A stretch of DNA of 64,000 nucleotides, taken from SZUA-36 sp963774415 (GTDB taxonomy: Bacteria > Pseudomonadota > Gammaproteobacteria > Xanthomonadales > SZUA-36). Where the stretch lies: positions 620,001-684,000 of the forward strand of contig CAVZEU010000001.1 in NCBI GenBank assembly GCA_963774415.1. Direction: 5' to 3'. The notes below the pieces were generated by a model. The model was not told where the DNA came from, ran no database searches, and saw nothing but the letters and a program-made list of their open reading frames with translations. A program made the position numbers and the translations under genes. The stretch's first letter is position 1; each line of letters opens with the position of its first letter. Below are positions 37,057-45,759 of this stretch, in pieces.

Positions 37057-38490
37057 ATGGACACAAATGGGATCGGCAGCGTTTTTCGCGCGGAACTCAA
37101 TGACCTCGTCGAACAGCTGCAGGTTTCGCTGGCCGACATCATTCGCGGCACCGACGAGCGACCCGCACTGGCAAGCGGCGCCGAAGCCGCCTTGCGGGAA
37201 CTGGCCGGGCCCTTGCCGGAGACGGGATGCGGGGCGCAACGCAGCATCGCCAAATTGCTGGAGATGAACCGCCGGGCAGGCGGCAATACCGGCGGGCCGA
37301 AATGCTTTCATTTCATCATCGGCGGCAGCACGCCCGCTTCGCTGGCCGCCGACCTGCTCGCCACGGCCTACGAAACCCTGCCATATACCTGGGTAATTTC
37401 TCCGGTGGGCGTGCACATGGAGATTCAGGCGCTCGACTGGCTGAAGGAACTGTTCGGCCTGCCCGCCGCCATGGCCGGGGTGATGGTTACCGGAGCCAGC
37501 ATGGCCAACTTCGTCTGTCTTGCCAGCGCACGCCAATGGTGGGGAGAAGAACACGGCCTGGATGTATCCGCCGCCGGGCTCGCAGGACTGCCGCTGATGC
37601 CGGTGCTGACCTCCGGGTTCGTGCACGCCAGCACGCTCAAGGTCATGGCCCTCCTCGGCGTCGGACGGGACAACGTCCGCCAATTTCGCCGTGACGAATT
37701 CGGCCGCGTCGACCTGCCGGCCATGGGCGCCGCGCTCGAAGCCCTGGGCGGCGAACCGGCCGTGGTCATCATCAACGCGGGTGAGGTCAACAGCGGTGAA
37801 TTCGACCCGGTGGATGAGATCATGCAGTTGGCACGGCGTCACAACTGCTGGGTCCACGTCGACGGCGCTTTCGGATTGTTTGCCCGGCTTTCCCCGCGGA
37901 CCGCTCATCTGGTCGAGTCCGTCGAACAGGCGGATTCGGTGACCGTCGACGGGCACAAGTGGCTCAACGTGCCCTGTGACTCGGGCTACGCTTTCGTCCG
38001 TGACCGCGGCCTGATGGCGAAGGCTTTTCGCTACACCGCCGATTACCTGCCCCCCGAGGACGACCCGCGGCCGACGCTGGGCGCCATCGGGCCCGAGAGC
38101 ACGCGCCGGGCGCGCAGCTTCGCGGTCTGGGCCGCGCTCAAGGCGTACGGACGCGAAGGCCACCGGCAAATCGTCGAACACTGCCTGGATATCGCCCAGC
38201 ATTTCGTGCGCCAGATCGAAGGCCACGCGCAGCTCGAATTGATGGCGCCGGTCAATCTCAATATCGTGGCCTTCAGGTTCAACCCGGGCGGTCTGGACGA
38301 CGCTGCCCTGGACGGCCTCAACCAACGCCTCGGCGAGGCGGTGCTGGCGGATGGCCGCTTCCTCGTCGGCACGTCGAAGTTTGGTCCGCGGACGATATTC
38401 AGACCGGCGTTCTCGAACTGGCGGACCCGTGAGCAGGACGTCGAGGAATTCGCCCGCGTCGTGGTCGAACTGGGCGCGGCCATGCAATGA
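37057..38490 (+). CDS. Group II PLP-dependent decarboxylase (copy 2)
   Basis: A 477-residue protein of the same superfamily as the divergent neighbour, with the PLP lysine Lys301 in VTVDGHKWLNVPCDSG, GASMANFVCLASARQ and VHVDGAFGLFARL. The WISPVGVHMEIQALDWLKELFG segment resembles the aspartate/tyrosine-decarboxylase-like group. The frame is open upstream to 36811, but the ATG at 37057 is the sensible start, because the extension overlaps the neighbour's N-terminus. The stop overlaps the downstream kinase start by four bases (ATGA). Substrate unknown. Confidence 0.85.
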   Translation: MDTNGIGSVFRAELNDLVEQLQVSLADIIRGTDERPALASGAEAALRELAGPLPETGCGAQRSIAKLLEMNRRAGGNTGGPKCFHFIIGGSTPASLAADLLATAYETLPYTWVISPVGVHMEIQALDWLKELFGLPAAMAGVMVTGASMANFVCLASARQWWGEEHGLDVSAAGLAGLPLMPVLTSGFVHASTLKVMALLGVGRDNVRQFRRDEFGRVDLPAMGAALEALGGEPAVVIINAGEVNSGEFDPVDEIMQLARRHNCWVHVDGAFGLFARLSPRTAHLVESVEQADSVTVDGHKWLNVPCDSGYAFVRDRGLMAKAFRYTADYLPPEDDPRPTLGAIGPESTRRARSFAVWAALKAYGREGHRQIVEHCLDIAQHFVRQIEGHAQLELMAPVNLNIVAFRFNPGGLDDAALDGLNQRLGEAVLADGRFLVGTSKFGPRTIFRPAFSNWRTREQDVEEFARVVVELGAAMQ

Positions 38491-39134
38491 CAGCCCCCGG
38501 CAAAACCATTGCCATCGCCGGGAACATAGGCACCGGGAAGTCATCCCTGGTGGATTTCCTCAGCCGCACCTACGGCATCCGGCCGTTTTACGAACCGAAC
38601 GATCACAACCCCTATCTGGCCGATTTCTATCGCGACATGCGGCGCTGGGCTTTCCATTCCCAGCTCTACTTTCTGAGCAACAAGTTTCGCATGCACCAGC
38701 AGCTATCGGACCGCCCCGGCGTCGCCGTCCTCGACCGGACGATATACGAGGACGCTGAGGTCTTTGCGGCGGCATTGCACCAGATGCGCACCTTTACCGG
38801 CCGTGACTGGAAGACCTATCGTGCTTTCTACGAGGTCATCGTCGATGCCATCCGGCCGCCCGATCTGATGATTTACCTGCGCTGCTCGCTCCGCACGCTG
38901 CGCCGCCGAATCCGCCTGCGCGGGCGCGAAATGGAGCAGGATATTCCACTCGCCTACCTGAGGCGGCTACAGGCCCTGTACGAGGACTGGCTCGATCGTT
39001 ACACGCTCAGCAAGGTTCTGATCCTGGATACCGACGAGCTGGACTATATCCATGACATGATCGACCGCCTCGACGTCATGGAGAGCATCGAGGCGCTTCT
39101 GCCTGCAGCGCTGGAGCGCAGCAATGAACCGTAG
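38487..39134 (+). CDS. Deoxynucleoside kinase
   Basis: A 215-residue kinase of the deoxyadenosine/deoxyguanosine kinase family, phosphorylating deoxynucleosides for salvage. It has the P-loop IAGNIGTGKSSLVDFL, YEPNDHNPYLADFYRDM, the DR motif VLDRTIYEDAEVFA and the LID arginine-rich region LRRRIRLRGREMEQD. It overlaps the decarboxylase upstream by four bases, an unexpected partner. The preferred nucleoside is not evident. Confidence 0.92.
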   Translation: MTAPGKTIAIAGNIGTGKSSLVDFLSRTYGIRPFYEPNDHNPYLADFYRDMRRWAFHSQLYFLSNKFRMHQQLSDRPGVAVLDRTIYEDAEVFAAALHQMRTFTGRDWKTYRAFYEVIVDAIRPPDLMIYLRCSLRTLRRRIRLRGREMEQDIPLAYLRRLQALYEDWLDRYTLSKVLILDTDELDYIHDMIDRLDVMESIEALLPAALERSNEP

Positions 39135-39139
39135 CCGCA

Positions 39140-39523
39140 TCAATCATCCACAGGCGTATGGCAAAAGACGTTCAGTTTATTGCCGTCCAGGTCCCTGAAG
39201 TACCCCGCGTAAAAACCTTCCATCCGGGGGCCGGGAGCGCCCTCGTCCTGCGCACCGAGTGCAATCGCCCGTCGATGGACGTTGCCGACTTTTTCCGGGC
39301 TGTCGACCGCCAGCGCGACCATCGTGCCGTTGCCAAAGGTTGCCGGCTTGCCGTCAAAAGGCCTGGTCACGGCAAAGCCCGGTTGCTCCGGCGCGACACT
39401 CCAGGCCACGAAGGTGTCGGGTTCTTCCATGAAACGCTGTGCACCGAGCACCGCGAACAGTGCATCGTAAAATTCAACGGCCCGCTCCAGGTCGTTGGTA
39501 CCAACGGTCACGTATCCGATCAT
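39140..39523 (-). CDS. VOC-family (glyoxalase/bleomycin resistance) protein
   Basis: A 127-residue vicinal-oxygen-chelate domain: MIGYVTVGTNDLERAVEFYDALF, the central segment GNGTMVALAVDSPEKVGNVHRRAI and GFYAGYFRDLDGNKLNVFCH. The first metal-ligand histidine expected near residue 5 is not seen (GYVTVGTND), so metal binding may be incomplete. Substrate unknown. It converges with the deoxynucleoside kinase. Upstream lies a 330-base gap with a CCGTTAAACGG palindrome at 39555-39565 and the 23-bp repeat array. Confidence 0.85.
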   Translation of the reverse strand: MIGYVTVGTNDLERAVEFYDALFAVLGAQRFMEEPDTFVAWSVAPEQPGFAVTRPFDGKPATFGNGTMVALAVDSPEKVGNVHRRAIALGAQDEGAPGPRMEGFYAGYFRDLDGNKLNVFCHTPVDD

Positions 39524-39617
39524 TGCTTTCTCCGTTGCTATTTGAAAAGAGGGCCGTTAAACGGTTCCTTTAACCACTTATCTGTAGGTTATTACGGTTG
39601 ATAAATCAAGTGGGAAT

Positions 39618-39801
39618 GGCTGCAGATACCATGCCATCCTGGCTATAGACACTCTGCCAATTTGGCTATAGACACTTTGCCAATTTGGCTATAGACACTT
39701 TGCCAATTTGGCTATAGACACTTTGCCAATCCGGCTATAGACACCTTGCCAATCCGGCTATAGACACTTTGCCAATGCGGCTATAGACACTTTGCCGCAA
39801 G
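39618..39801. repeat. Eight 23-bp tandem repeats
   Basis: Seven copies begin GGCTATAGACAC at 39641, 39664, 39687, 39710, 39733, 39756 and 39779, exactly 23 bases apart, with unit GGCTATAGACACTTTGCCAA plus three variable bases (TTT, TCC, TGC). A degenerate eighth copy occupies 39618-39640, and the last copy is cut after GACACTTTGCC. Copies 2-4 create the inverted motif GCCAATTTGGC at the junctions. The array occupies the 333-base gap between the VOC gene and the symporter's 3' end. No spacers of unique sequence occur, so it is not a CRISPR. It may be a mini-satellite or a run of transposase- or regulator-binding sites. Confidence 0.9.
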
Positions 39802-39856
39802 GGCCACAGGTACTGAACCCCCTGCCGCAGCGGCGGCGGCGCCGGGGCCGGTCTGA

Positions 39857-41308
39857 TCAACCAGCCTGGATTCCGCCCCCCCGTTGCGACCCCGCCGCCG
39901 TCATTTTGCTGACGAGGACGGTAACGACCAACCCGACCAGGAATCCGGGAATGATCTCGAGCAGATCATGCGTCAGCGGCTTGAACACCAGGACCCACAC
40001 CATCGTCGTCAAAAAACCGCTCAGCATGCCTGATGTCGCCCCGTACCAATTCGTCGGCGGATACCATAACGCACACAGCAACACGGGTCCGAAGGCGGCG
40101 CCGAGACCGGACCACGCGAACAGCACGAACCAGAAAATCAGCGGCGCCTGGTCCAGGGCAAAGACAACGCCAATCACGCCGATCAACAGCGTCAACCACT
40201 TGCCGTAAGCGGCCAGCGCCTTCTCATCCTTGCCAACACCGCAGATTTTCTGCAGCACGTCACGCACGGCCGCCGAGGAAGCCAGGATCAGCAAGCTGTC
40301 GACGGTGGACATGATGGCCGCCAGGACAACGACCATCATGACACCGACGAGCACGGGCGGAAACAGCGCGTTCACCATCACCGGCAAGATGGTTTCGGCA
40401 TCGCTCAAGGCGGGAAACAGCGCGCGGCCCGCCATGCCGGTGACGACCGCGCCCGTATCGAAACAGAGGATGACGAATATCGAAATGGCCATGGCTGCTG
40501 GCAGACTTTCCTCGGAGCGCGCGGACATGAACCGCACCATCAACTGCGGCACCCCCAGGAACGGCACCCCGATCGCCAGGAAGCTGGCGATGCTCACCAA
40601 CGCGACCGCCCCCGGGCCGTGCGGCCCCCAGGGGCTCAGCAGCGCTGCGTCCTGGGCGCGCATGGCAAGGAGCATCGTGTCCCAGCCGCCGGCCGCGTGA
40701 ACGCCCCATATCGGCAATACGATCAAACCCAGCCACATCAGGACTCCCTGCACCAGGTCGGTCCAGGCGACGGCCTTGTAACCGCCGATCAGCGTGTAAC
40801 CAATGATGACCACCGCGCCGAGGATTACGGCCGATGCGTAATTCATACCCGCAAACGCACTGAAGGCCTTGCCGCTGGCGACCATCTGGGCCGCCACGTA
40901 AGCACCGACCATGACCAGGATGATGCAGGCGCTGATTCCGCGCAGCCAGTTGCCTTCATCGTCAAACCGTGCGGCCAGCACATCGGGCACGGTGATGCAG
41001 TCGGCCTCATCGGCAAGATGCTTCAGGCGCCGCGCCATCAGCGACCACGACAGCGTGATGCCGATAACCTCGCCGGCCACGACCCAAAACGCATGCGCGC
41101 CGACGGCATAACCCATGCCGGTCAGACCGAGCAAGAGCCAGCCGCTTTCGCCGGTCGCGTTGGTGCTGAATGCCACCACCCACGGCGGAAGTTTCTTGTC
41201 GGCTATGAAATACCCTTTGAGGTCGTGCGTCGCGCCCCGGCTCCACAGCGCCAAAGCCAGCAGGACCGCCAGGTAGATAATAAATACCCACGTCGCCGCG
41301 GACTGCAT
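39857..41308 (-). CDS. SSS-family sodium/solute symporter (proline permease PutP-like)
   Basis: A 483-residue polytopic protein (about 13 helices) of the sodium:solute symporter family. Hallmarks are GYFIADKKLPPWVVAFSTNATGESGWLLLGLTGMGY in helices 1-2 and GYTLIGGYKAVAWTDLVQGVLMW in the middle, the order found in PutP. E. coli PutP has 502 residues. The gene follows the Lrp gene by 28 bases in the same direction, so Lrp and symporter likely share a transcript. A substrate of the proline or other amino-acid type is inferred from the Lrp and lyase neighbours. Confidence 0.88.
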   Translation of the reverse strand: MQSAATWVFIIYLAVLLALALWSRGATHDLKGYFIADKKLPPWVVAFSTNATGESGWLLLGLTGMGYAVGAHAFWVVAGEVIGITLSWSLMARRLKHLADEADCITVPDVLAARFDDEGNWLRGISACIILVMVGAYVAAQMVASGKAFSAFAGMNYASAVILGAVVIIGYTLIGGYKAVAWTDLVQGVLMWLGLIVLPIWGVHAAGGWDTMLLAMRAQDAALLSPWGPHGPGAVALVSIASFLAIGVPFLGVPQLMVRFMSARSEESLPAAMAISIFVILCFDTGAVVTGMAGRALFPALSDAETILPVMVNALFPPVLVGVMMVVVLAAIMSTVDSLLILASSAAVRDVLQKICGVGKDEKALAAYGKWLTLLIGVIGVVFALDQAPLIFWFVLFAWSGLGAAFGPVLLCALWYPPTNWYGATSGMLSGFLTTMVWVLVFKPLTHDLLEIIPGFLVGLVVTVLVSKMTAAGSQRGGGIQAG

Positions 41309-41336
41309 GTTCTCACCCCCGTTGTTAAATCCCGCT

Positions 41337-41828
41337 TCAGCCGAGGTTGTCGACCCGGTGCATTTTAGAGGAAAGCGGCCGGTTATTCTCGACGTGCTCG
41401 AAAATCAGCTCGGTCTCGATATGCGCGACCTCCCGGCGGGCCGTGAACGCCGTGAGCGCGAGCTCGCGCAAGTGGTCGGAATCGCGGGTCCAGACATGCA
41501 ACAGGAAGTCGACGGGGCCGGCCACGTGATAAAACTGCATCACTTCGGGCAATTGCAGCACGTGCCGGCGAAATGCTTCGACATCCGGCTTGAAGTGCCG
41601 CTTCAGCTTGACGGCGATCAGTGCCTGCAGGCGGTAACCCAGCGCGGCCGCGTCAACCTGTGTCCGAAAACCCCGGATCGCGCCGGATTGTCTCAGCATG
41701 CGTATTCTGACCAGGCAGGTGGACTCGGCCAGCCCGACCTTGCGGGCGATCTCCTTGTTTGATATCCGAGCATTATTCTGCAGCAGGCCGAGTATTTCGC
41801 AGTCGATTCGATCAAGACCATCCTTCAT
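41337..41828 (-). CDS. Lrp/AsnC-family transcriptional regulator (copy 1)
   Basis: A 163-residue feast/famine regulator: helix-turn-helix (LDRIDCEILGLLQNNARISNKEIARKVGLAESTCLVRIRML) at residues 5-50, and the RAM/AsnC effector domain (ALIAVKLKRH, VMQFYHVAGPVDFLLHVWTRD) after it. It is divergent from the methionine gamma-lyase-like gene, with 101 bases between, and lies upstream of the symporter in the same direction. It probably senses an amino acid and controls the lyase, the symporter and itself. Confidence 0.93.
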   Translation of the reverse strand: MKDGLDRIDCEILGLLQNNARISNKEIARKVGLAESTCLVRIRMLRQSGAIRGFRTQVDAAALGYRLQALIAVKLKRHFKPDVEAFRRHVLQLPEVMQFYHVAGPVDFLLHVWTRDSDHLRELALTAFTARREVAHIETELIFEHVENNRPLSSKMHRVDNLG

Positions 41829-41851
41829 CGCTCATCTCCAAATTTACTTCG

Positions 41852-41912
41852 GTAATAGCAAGTGCTTCTACATTTTATTTTAGAATAGAACACCAAATCA
41901 GAATACTATTAC
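41852..41912. promoter_or_regulatory. Candidate Lrp operator between lrp and the lyase gene
   Basis: GTAATAG at 41852-41858 and CTATTAC at 41906-41912 form a perfect 7-bp inverted repeat 54 bases centre to centre in an AT-rich spacer between two divergent starts. Such widely spaced half-sites fit a DNA-wrapping Lrp/AsnC octamer. The second half-site is immediately upstream of the lyase ribosome site AAAAAGGAGAG. Confidence 0.45.
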
Positions 41913-41929
41913 AAAAAGGAGAGCCGGAC

Positions 41930-43171
41930 ATGAGCGCGTATGACCCCCTGCAAGCCCTGGCCGACTTGCGTCATGAATTTGGCGAACACGGTGGTGTCAA
42001 CATGTCGGTGGAGACAAGCACGACATTTACCGTCATGCAGTCGCGCACGATGCCGGAACTGTTCAACGGACAAAAAAGCCCGCTGCAGGGGGGCTGTTAC
42101 CTTTACGGCAGGCACTTCAATCCGACCGTGTTCAATCTCGGCAGGCAGCTTGCGGCGCTGGAGGGGACGGAGGCGGCCTATTGCACCGCGAGCGGCATGT
42201 CGGCCATCGCCGCGGTGATCCTGCAACTTTGCGATGCCGGCGACCATATCGTCTCATCGAGCACGATCTATGGCGGCAGCTATGCGTTGATGCACGACCT
42301 GTTGCCCAAAAAGGCCGGTATCACGACCAGCTTCGTCGACACCGGACGCCTCGGTGCGGTCGAAGCCGCCATCAACGAGCGCACCCGGGCCATTTACGTC
42401 GAGAGCCTGGCCAACCCGACGCTGCGGGTCGCCGACATCCCTGCCCTGAGCCGGATCGCCCGGCGCCACGGGCTCAAACTGGTCGTGGACAATACCTTCA
42501 GCCCCCTGGTGCTGACCCCGAGGCTGCTGGGTGCGGACGTCGTCGTGCACAGCCTGACGAAATTCATCAACGGCGCCTCCGACCATATCGCGGGCGCCGT
42601 TTGCGCCAACGAATCCTTTATCCAGCAACTGATGGACCTGCATGGCGGCACGCTCATGCTTCTGGGCCCGACAATGGACCCCGAGGTCGCATTCCACATC
42701 AGCCTGAGAATCCCGCACCTGGCGCTGCGCATGCAGGCACATTCGGAGCGGGCGCAGGTTCTCGCCGAACGCCTCGATTCAGCCGGTGTCGCGGTCAACT
42801 ACCCGGGGTTGAGCGGGCACCCGGACCATGCCTTGCTGGCAAAAATGCACAACGCTGCTTTCGGCTACGGCGGCATCTTCACGCTCGACCTCGGCAGCGC
42901 CGCTCGCGCTGACGAATTGCTGGACCTGCTGCAAAACCGTTACCACTTTGGCTATGTCGCCGTAAGCCTCGGTTACTTCGACACGCTCATGTCCTGCCCG
43001 GCCAGCAGCACTTCGAGTGAAATGACCGAAACCGACATGGCCGCGGCACGAATCTCGCCGGGGCTCGTACGGGTCTCGGTCGGCTACACCGGCACGCTCG
43101 AGCAACGCTGGTCCCAGCTTCGCGCTGCCCTGGCCCAGGTCGGGGTATTAACGCAACCCGCCTGCTGCTGA
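41930..43171 (+). CDS. Cys/Met-metabolism PLP enzyme, methionine gamma-lyase-like
   Basis: A 413-residue member of the cystathionine gamma-lyase/synthase and methionine gamma-lyase family. It shows YLYGRHFNPTVFNLGRQLAALEGTEAAYCTASGMSAIA, the PLP aspartate in LVVDNTFSPLVL and the PLP-binding Lys211 in VVHSLTKFINGASDHIAGAV. The C-terminal SEMTETDMAAARISPGLVRVSVG is a family end. The usual catalytic-cysteine segment that favours methionine gamma-lyase could not be confirmed. The start ATG at 41930 has AAAAAGGAGAG. Likely controlled by the divergent Lrp. Confidence 0.87.
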   Translation: MSAYDPLQALADLRHEFGEHGGVNMSVETSTTFTVMQSRTMPELFNGQKSPLQGGCYLYGRHFNPTVFNLGRQLAALEGTEAAYCTASGMSAIAAVILQLCDAGDHIVSSSTIYGGSYALMHDLLPKKAGITTSFVDTGRLGAVEAAINERTRAIYVESLANPTLRVADIPALSRIARRHGLKLVVDNTFSPLVLTPRLLGADVVVHSLTKFINGASDHIAGAVCANESFIQQLMDLHGGTLMLLGPTMDPEVAFHISLRIPHLALRMQAHSERAQVLAERLDSAGVAVNYPGLSGHPDHALLAKMHNAAFGYGGIFTLDLGSAARADELLDLLQNRYHFGYVAVSLGYFDTLMSCPASSTSSEMTETDMAAARISPGLVRVSVGYTGTLEQRWSQLRAALAQVGVLTQPACC

Positions 43172-43275
43172 GACCGGGCGGCGCGTCGCTGGCGAACTGC
43201 GTTATTATCCCCGCAACAGTGACGGGGTTGCGACTGCCGGGGTCGGCGCAGGCAACCGAGGAATGGCGTAAGCGT

Positions 43276-44022
43276 ATGCGAAGATCAAAACCAGCCTTGT
43301 ACCATCTTTGGATCAGTCTGCCGCCACTGCTCCTGATCGGCGTGTTGGTTTTTTACGCTTGGTATCCTGCACCGTTCCTGCGTTTTGCCGGGGCCGTAAG
43401 GTTCTCGTTGCTGCTGCTGATCACGGCGGCGCTGGCAGGGCCCCTGCTGACCTGGCTGGTTTACCGGAAAGGCAAGAAATATCTGGCGCTGGATATCACC
43501 GTTATCATCCTTATCCAACTCGCCGCCTTTGGCTGGGCGACGCTGATGCTTTATCGGGAACGCCCGTATTTCATGGTATTTACCGTCGACAGGTTCGAAA
43601 TCCTGGCCAAGCCGGAAATCGATCCAGCAGCCATAACGGACCCAAAGTTCCTGCAAAAGCCCTTCCGCGGTCCCATATTGCTTTATGCCAACATGCCTCC
43701 GCAGGGCCCCCTGTACCAACGGCTGCTGAGGGAAATCCTCATGGAAGGAAAACCCGACCTTCAGTACCGGCCGGCATTCTGGAGCCTCTATGCCGCGCGC
43801 CAAAAGGCGGTTACGAAAGCGGAGAAGCCGCTGACACGACTGCGAAAATCCAGGCCCGGTGCTGAAAAACGAATCGATCGGTTCGTACGCAGCCACGGCG
43901 ATGATATCGGTGTCCTTGGCTTTGTCCCCGCGCATGACCGCAACGCTGACTTTACAGTGGTGCTGAACATAAGGACCGGTGCGGTAATAGGCCGACTGGA
44001 TGTGGACCCGTGGGTGGACTAA
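43276..44022 (+). CDS. TfpX/TfpZ-family type IV pilin accessory protein
   Basis: A 248-residue protein that opens with two or three hydrophobic helices (LYHLWISLPPLLLIGVLVFYAWYPAPFLRFAGAV, LLLLITAALAGPLLTWLVY) and a soluble C-terminus. The pattern HLWISL, WYPAPF, GPLLTWLVYRKGKKYLALD and FTVDRFEIL matches TfpX/TfpZ, which bind pilin and regulate its assembly in Pseudomonas. No pilin gene is visible next to it. An in-frame GTG at 43219 would add 19 residues, but the ATG at 43276 gives the usual N-terminus. It converges with msrQ, with the stops overlapping by four bases. Confidence 0.82.
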   Translation: MRRSKPALYHLWISLPPLLLIGVLVFYAWYPAPFLRFAGAVRFSLLLLITAALAGPLLTWLVYRKGKKYLALDITVIILIQLAAFGWATLMLYRERPYFMVFTVDRFEILAKPEIDPAAITDPKFLQKPFRGPILLYANMPPQGPLYQRLLREILMEGKPDLQYRPAFWSLYAARQKAVTKAEKPLTRLRKSRPGAEKRIDRFVRSHGDDIGVLGFVPAHDRNADFTVVLNIRTGAVIGRLDVDPWVD

Positions 44023-44624
44023 CGCCGCTGCCGGCGATAATAAAGACGCGTCGCCAATAGCGCCGCCAGAATTATTCCGTACACGGTCGGCTGCAGCGTG
44101 TCCAGCTTGACCTGCCAATAGAAATGCCAGACGCCGAACACCGCGACGACATAAACCAGGCGGTGCAATGTCTGCCAGCGGCTGCCAAGCCTCCGCATCA
44201 TGTTCCTGGTCGAAGTGATCGCAAGCGGCACGAGCAGCAGCAGCCCCGCCATACCCAGCGTGATATAGGGGCGTTTAACGATGTCTGCCAAAATGGCCCT
44301 TGCGTCGAGGCTCTGGTCGAGAATCGCGTAGGTCAGAAAATGCAGCAGGAGGTAAAAAAAGGCATACAGGCCGAGCATGCGGCGATAGCGAATCAGCCAG
44401 TGCCAACCGGTCCAGCGCCGCACCGGCGTGACCGCGAGCGTCAGCAGCAGAAATTTCAGACCCCACAGCCCCAGTTGGTGCAGCAATTCCTCGACCGGGT
44501 TGGTCCCGAGCGTCAGACCCGCGACATTGAAAGTACGCATGGCCAGGTAGGTCAACGGCGCCAGCCCCGCCACGAACAGCAACGGCTTGGTGACCCGGAA
44601 GAAGGGCTTGGATCCCGGCTTCAT
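44019..44624 (-). CDS. msrQ: MsrQ heme-binding membrane subunit
   Basis: Inner-membrane heme b protein (YedZ) of 201 residues that passes electrons from the quinone pool to MsrP, repairing oxidised methionine residues in periplasmic proteins. Features are six helices and conserved histidines in ELLHQLGLWGLKFLLLTLAV, FYLLLHFLTYAI, WQTLHRLVYVVAVFGVWHFYW. It follows msrP by about 21 bases. It converges with the TfpX-like gene. Confidence 0.93.
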   Translation of the reverse strand: MKPGSKPFFRVTKPLLFVAGLAPLTYLAMRTFNVAGLTLGTNPVEELLHQLGLWGLKFLLLTLAVTPVRRWTGWHWLIRYRRMLGLYAFFYLLLHFLTYAILDQSLDARAILADIVKRPYITLGMAGLLLLVPLAITSTRNMMRRLGSRWQTLHRLVYVVAVFGVWHFYWQVKLDTLQPTVYGIILAALLATRLYYRRQRR

Positions 44625-44645
44625 GCGGCGCTCTGAACGGCGCGG

Positions 44646-45626
44646 TCAAAAATTCTTGCGCAGATCGAGCCCCGTGTAAAGCGACGCCACCTGCTCCCCG
44701 TAGCCGTTGAACATCAGCGTCGGCTTCTTGGGTGCAAAAAGGTTGGCGCCGATGACCCGTTCCCTGGCCTGGCTCCAGCGCGGGTGATCCACGTGCGGAT
44801 TGACGTTGGCGTAAAAGCCGTACTCGTCAGGCGCAGCCATTTGCCAGCTGGTGCGCGGCTGCTTTTCGACAAAATTGATTTCCGTAATCGCCTTGATGCT
44901 CTTGAATCCGTATTTCCACGGCACGACCAGGCGCATGGGCGCGCCGTTCTGATTCGGTAACGTGCGGCCGTACAATCCCACGGCCATCAGCGTCAGCGGG
45001 TGCATGGCTTCCGCGATCGTCAGTCCTTCCCGGTAGGGCCAGTCCAGGATTCGCCGCCTCTGACCGGGCATGCGGGCTGGATCATAAAGGGTCTTGAACT
45101 GAACGAACCTGGCAGCGGAAGTCGGTTCAAAGCGTTTCAGCAAACTGGCCAGCGGCAAACCCACCCAGGGCACCACCATCGACCAGGCCTCGACGCAGCG
45201 CAATCGGTAAATCCGTTCCTCCAGCTGGTAAGGGGAAACGAGGTCTTCGAAATGATAGGTCCCCGGCCGGTCGCATTCCCCGCCCACCTTGACGGTCCAG
45301 GGCAGCGGCTTGAAATCGGCGGCATTGCGCGACGGGTCGTCCTTGGCCGTTCCGAACTCGTAGTAATTATTGTACGTGGTGATATCCGTCCAGCTATTGG
45401 CCGGCTGATCGCTGCTGAACGGCCCCGCGATTACGTCATCCAGTTGCCTGGTCTTTGCGTCCTCGGGATGCGCGACGAGGACCTTGCCGCCTGCCAGGGC
45501 GCGGCCGCAGGTCAGGACCGCGGCGCCCGCAAGCGCGGAGATTTTCATAAATTCCCGGCGTTTCAGATAAACACGCTCCGGTGTCACTTCTGACTCTCGT
45601 ATATCGGCTGTGCGTTTGATGAGCAT
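44646..45626 (-). CDS. msrP: MsrP periplasmic methionine-sulfoxide reductase catalytic subunit
   Basis: Mo-molybdopterin protein (YedY) of 326 residues exported by Tat: a twin-arginine motif KRREFMKIS precedes a hydrophobic stretch (ALAGAAVLTCGRALA). The molybdenum-ligand cysteine is Cys144 in YRLRCVEAWSM. TPVYEFG-like parts, MAVGLYGRTLPNQNGAPMRLVVPWKYGFKSIK and TSWQMAAPDEYGFYANVNP, are diagnostic. The ATG at 45626 is preferred to the longer frame (45647). It is divergent from the MATE gene. Confidence 0.94.
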   Translation of the reverse strand: MLIKRTADIRESEVTPERVYLKRREFMKISALAGAAVLTCGRALAGGKVLVAHPEDAKTRQLDDVIAGPFSSDQPANSWTDITTYNNYYEFGTAKDDPSRNAADFKPLPWTVKVGGECDRPGTYHFEDLVSPYQLEERIYRLRCVEAWSMVVPWVGLPLASLLKRFEPTSAARFVQFKTLYDPARMPGQRRRILDWPYREGLTIAEAMHPLTLMAVGLYGRTLPNQNGAPMRLVVPWKYGFKSIKAITEINFVEKQPRTSWQMAAPDEYGFYANVNPHVDHPRWSQARERVIGANLFAPKKPTLMFNGYGEQVASLYTGLDLRKNF

Positions 45627-45759
45627 GATCACAATGTCCCTGGTCAAGGTTTCCGTTCGTTCGCTGTTTCAGACCGGCTACGGCCAGCATAAATTTCAAA
45701 AATTTTACCCGCTGGCTTTCGCGACCGTTATCATATCGCCTCCGCAATCAGCCGAAGCG

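Noticed and set aside
37024..38544. 506-codon minus-strand open frame opposite the second decarboxylase
   Set aside because: Antisense to a gene with intact PLP motifs and not of a known family.
39618..39801. CRISPR array
   Set aside because: The units follow each other head to tail without unique spacers and are only 23 bases, so the array is a tandem repeat.
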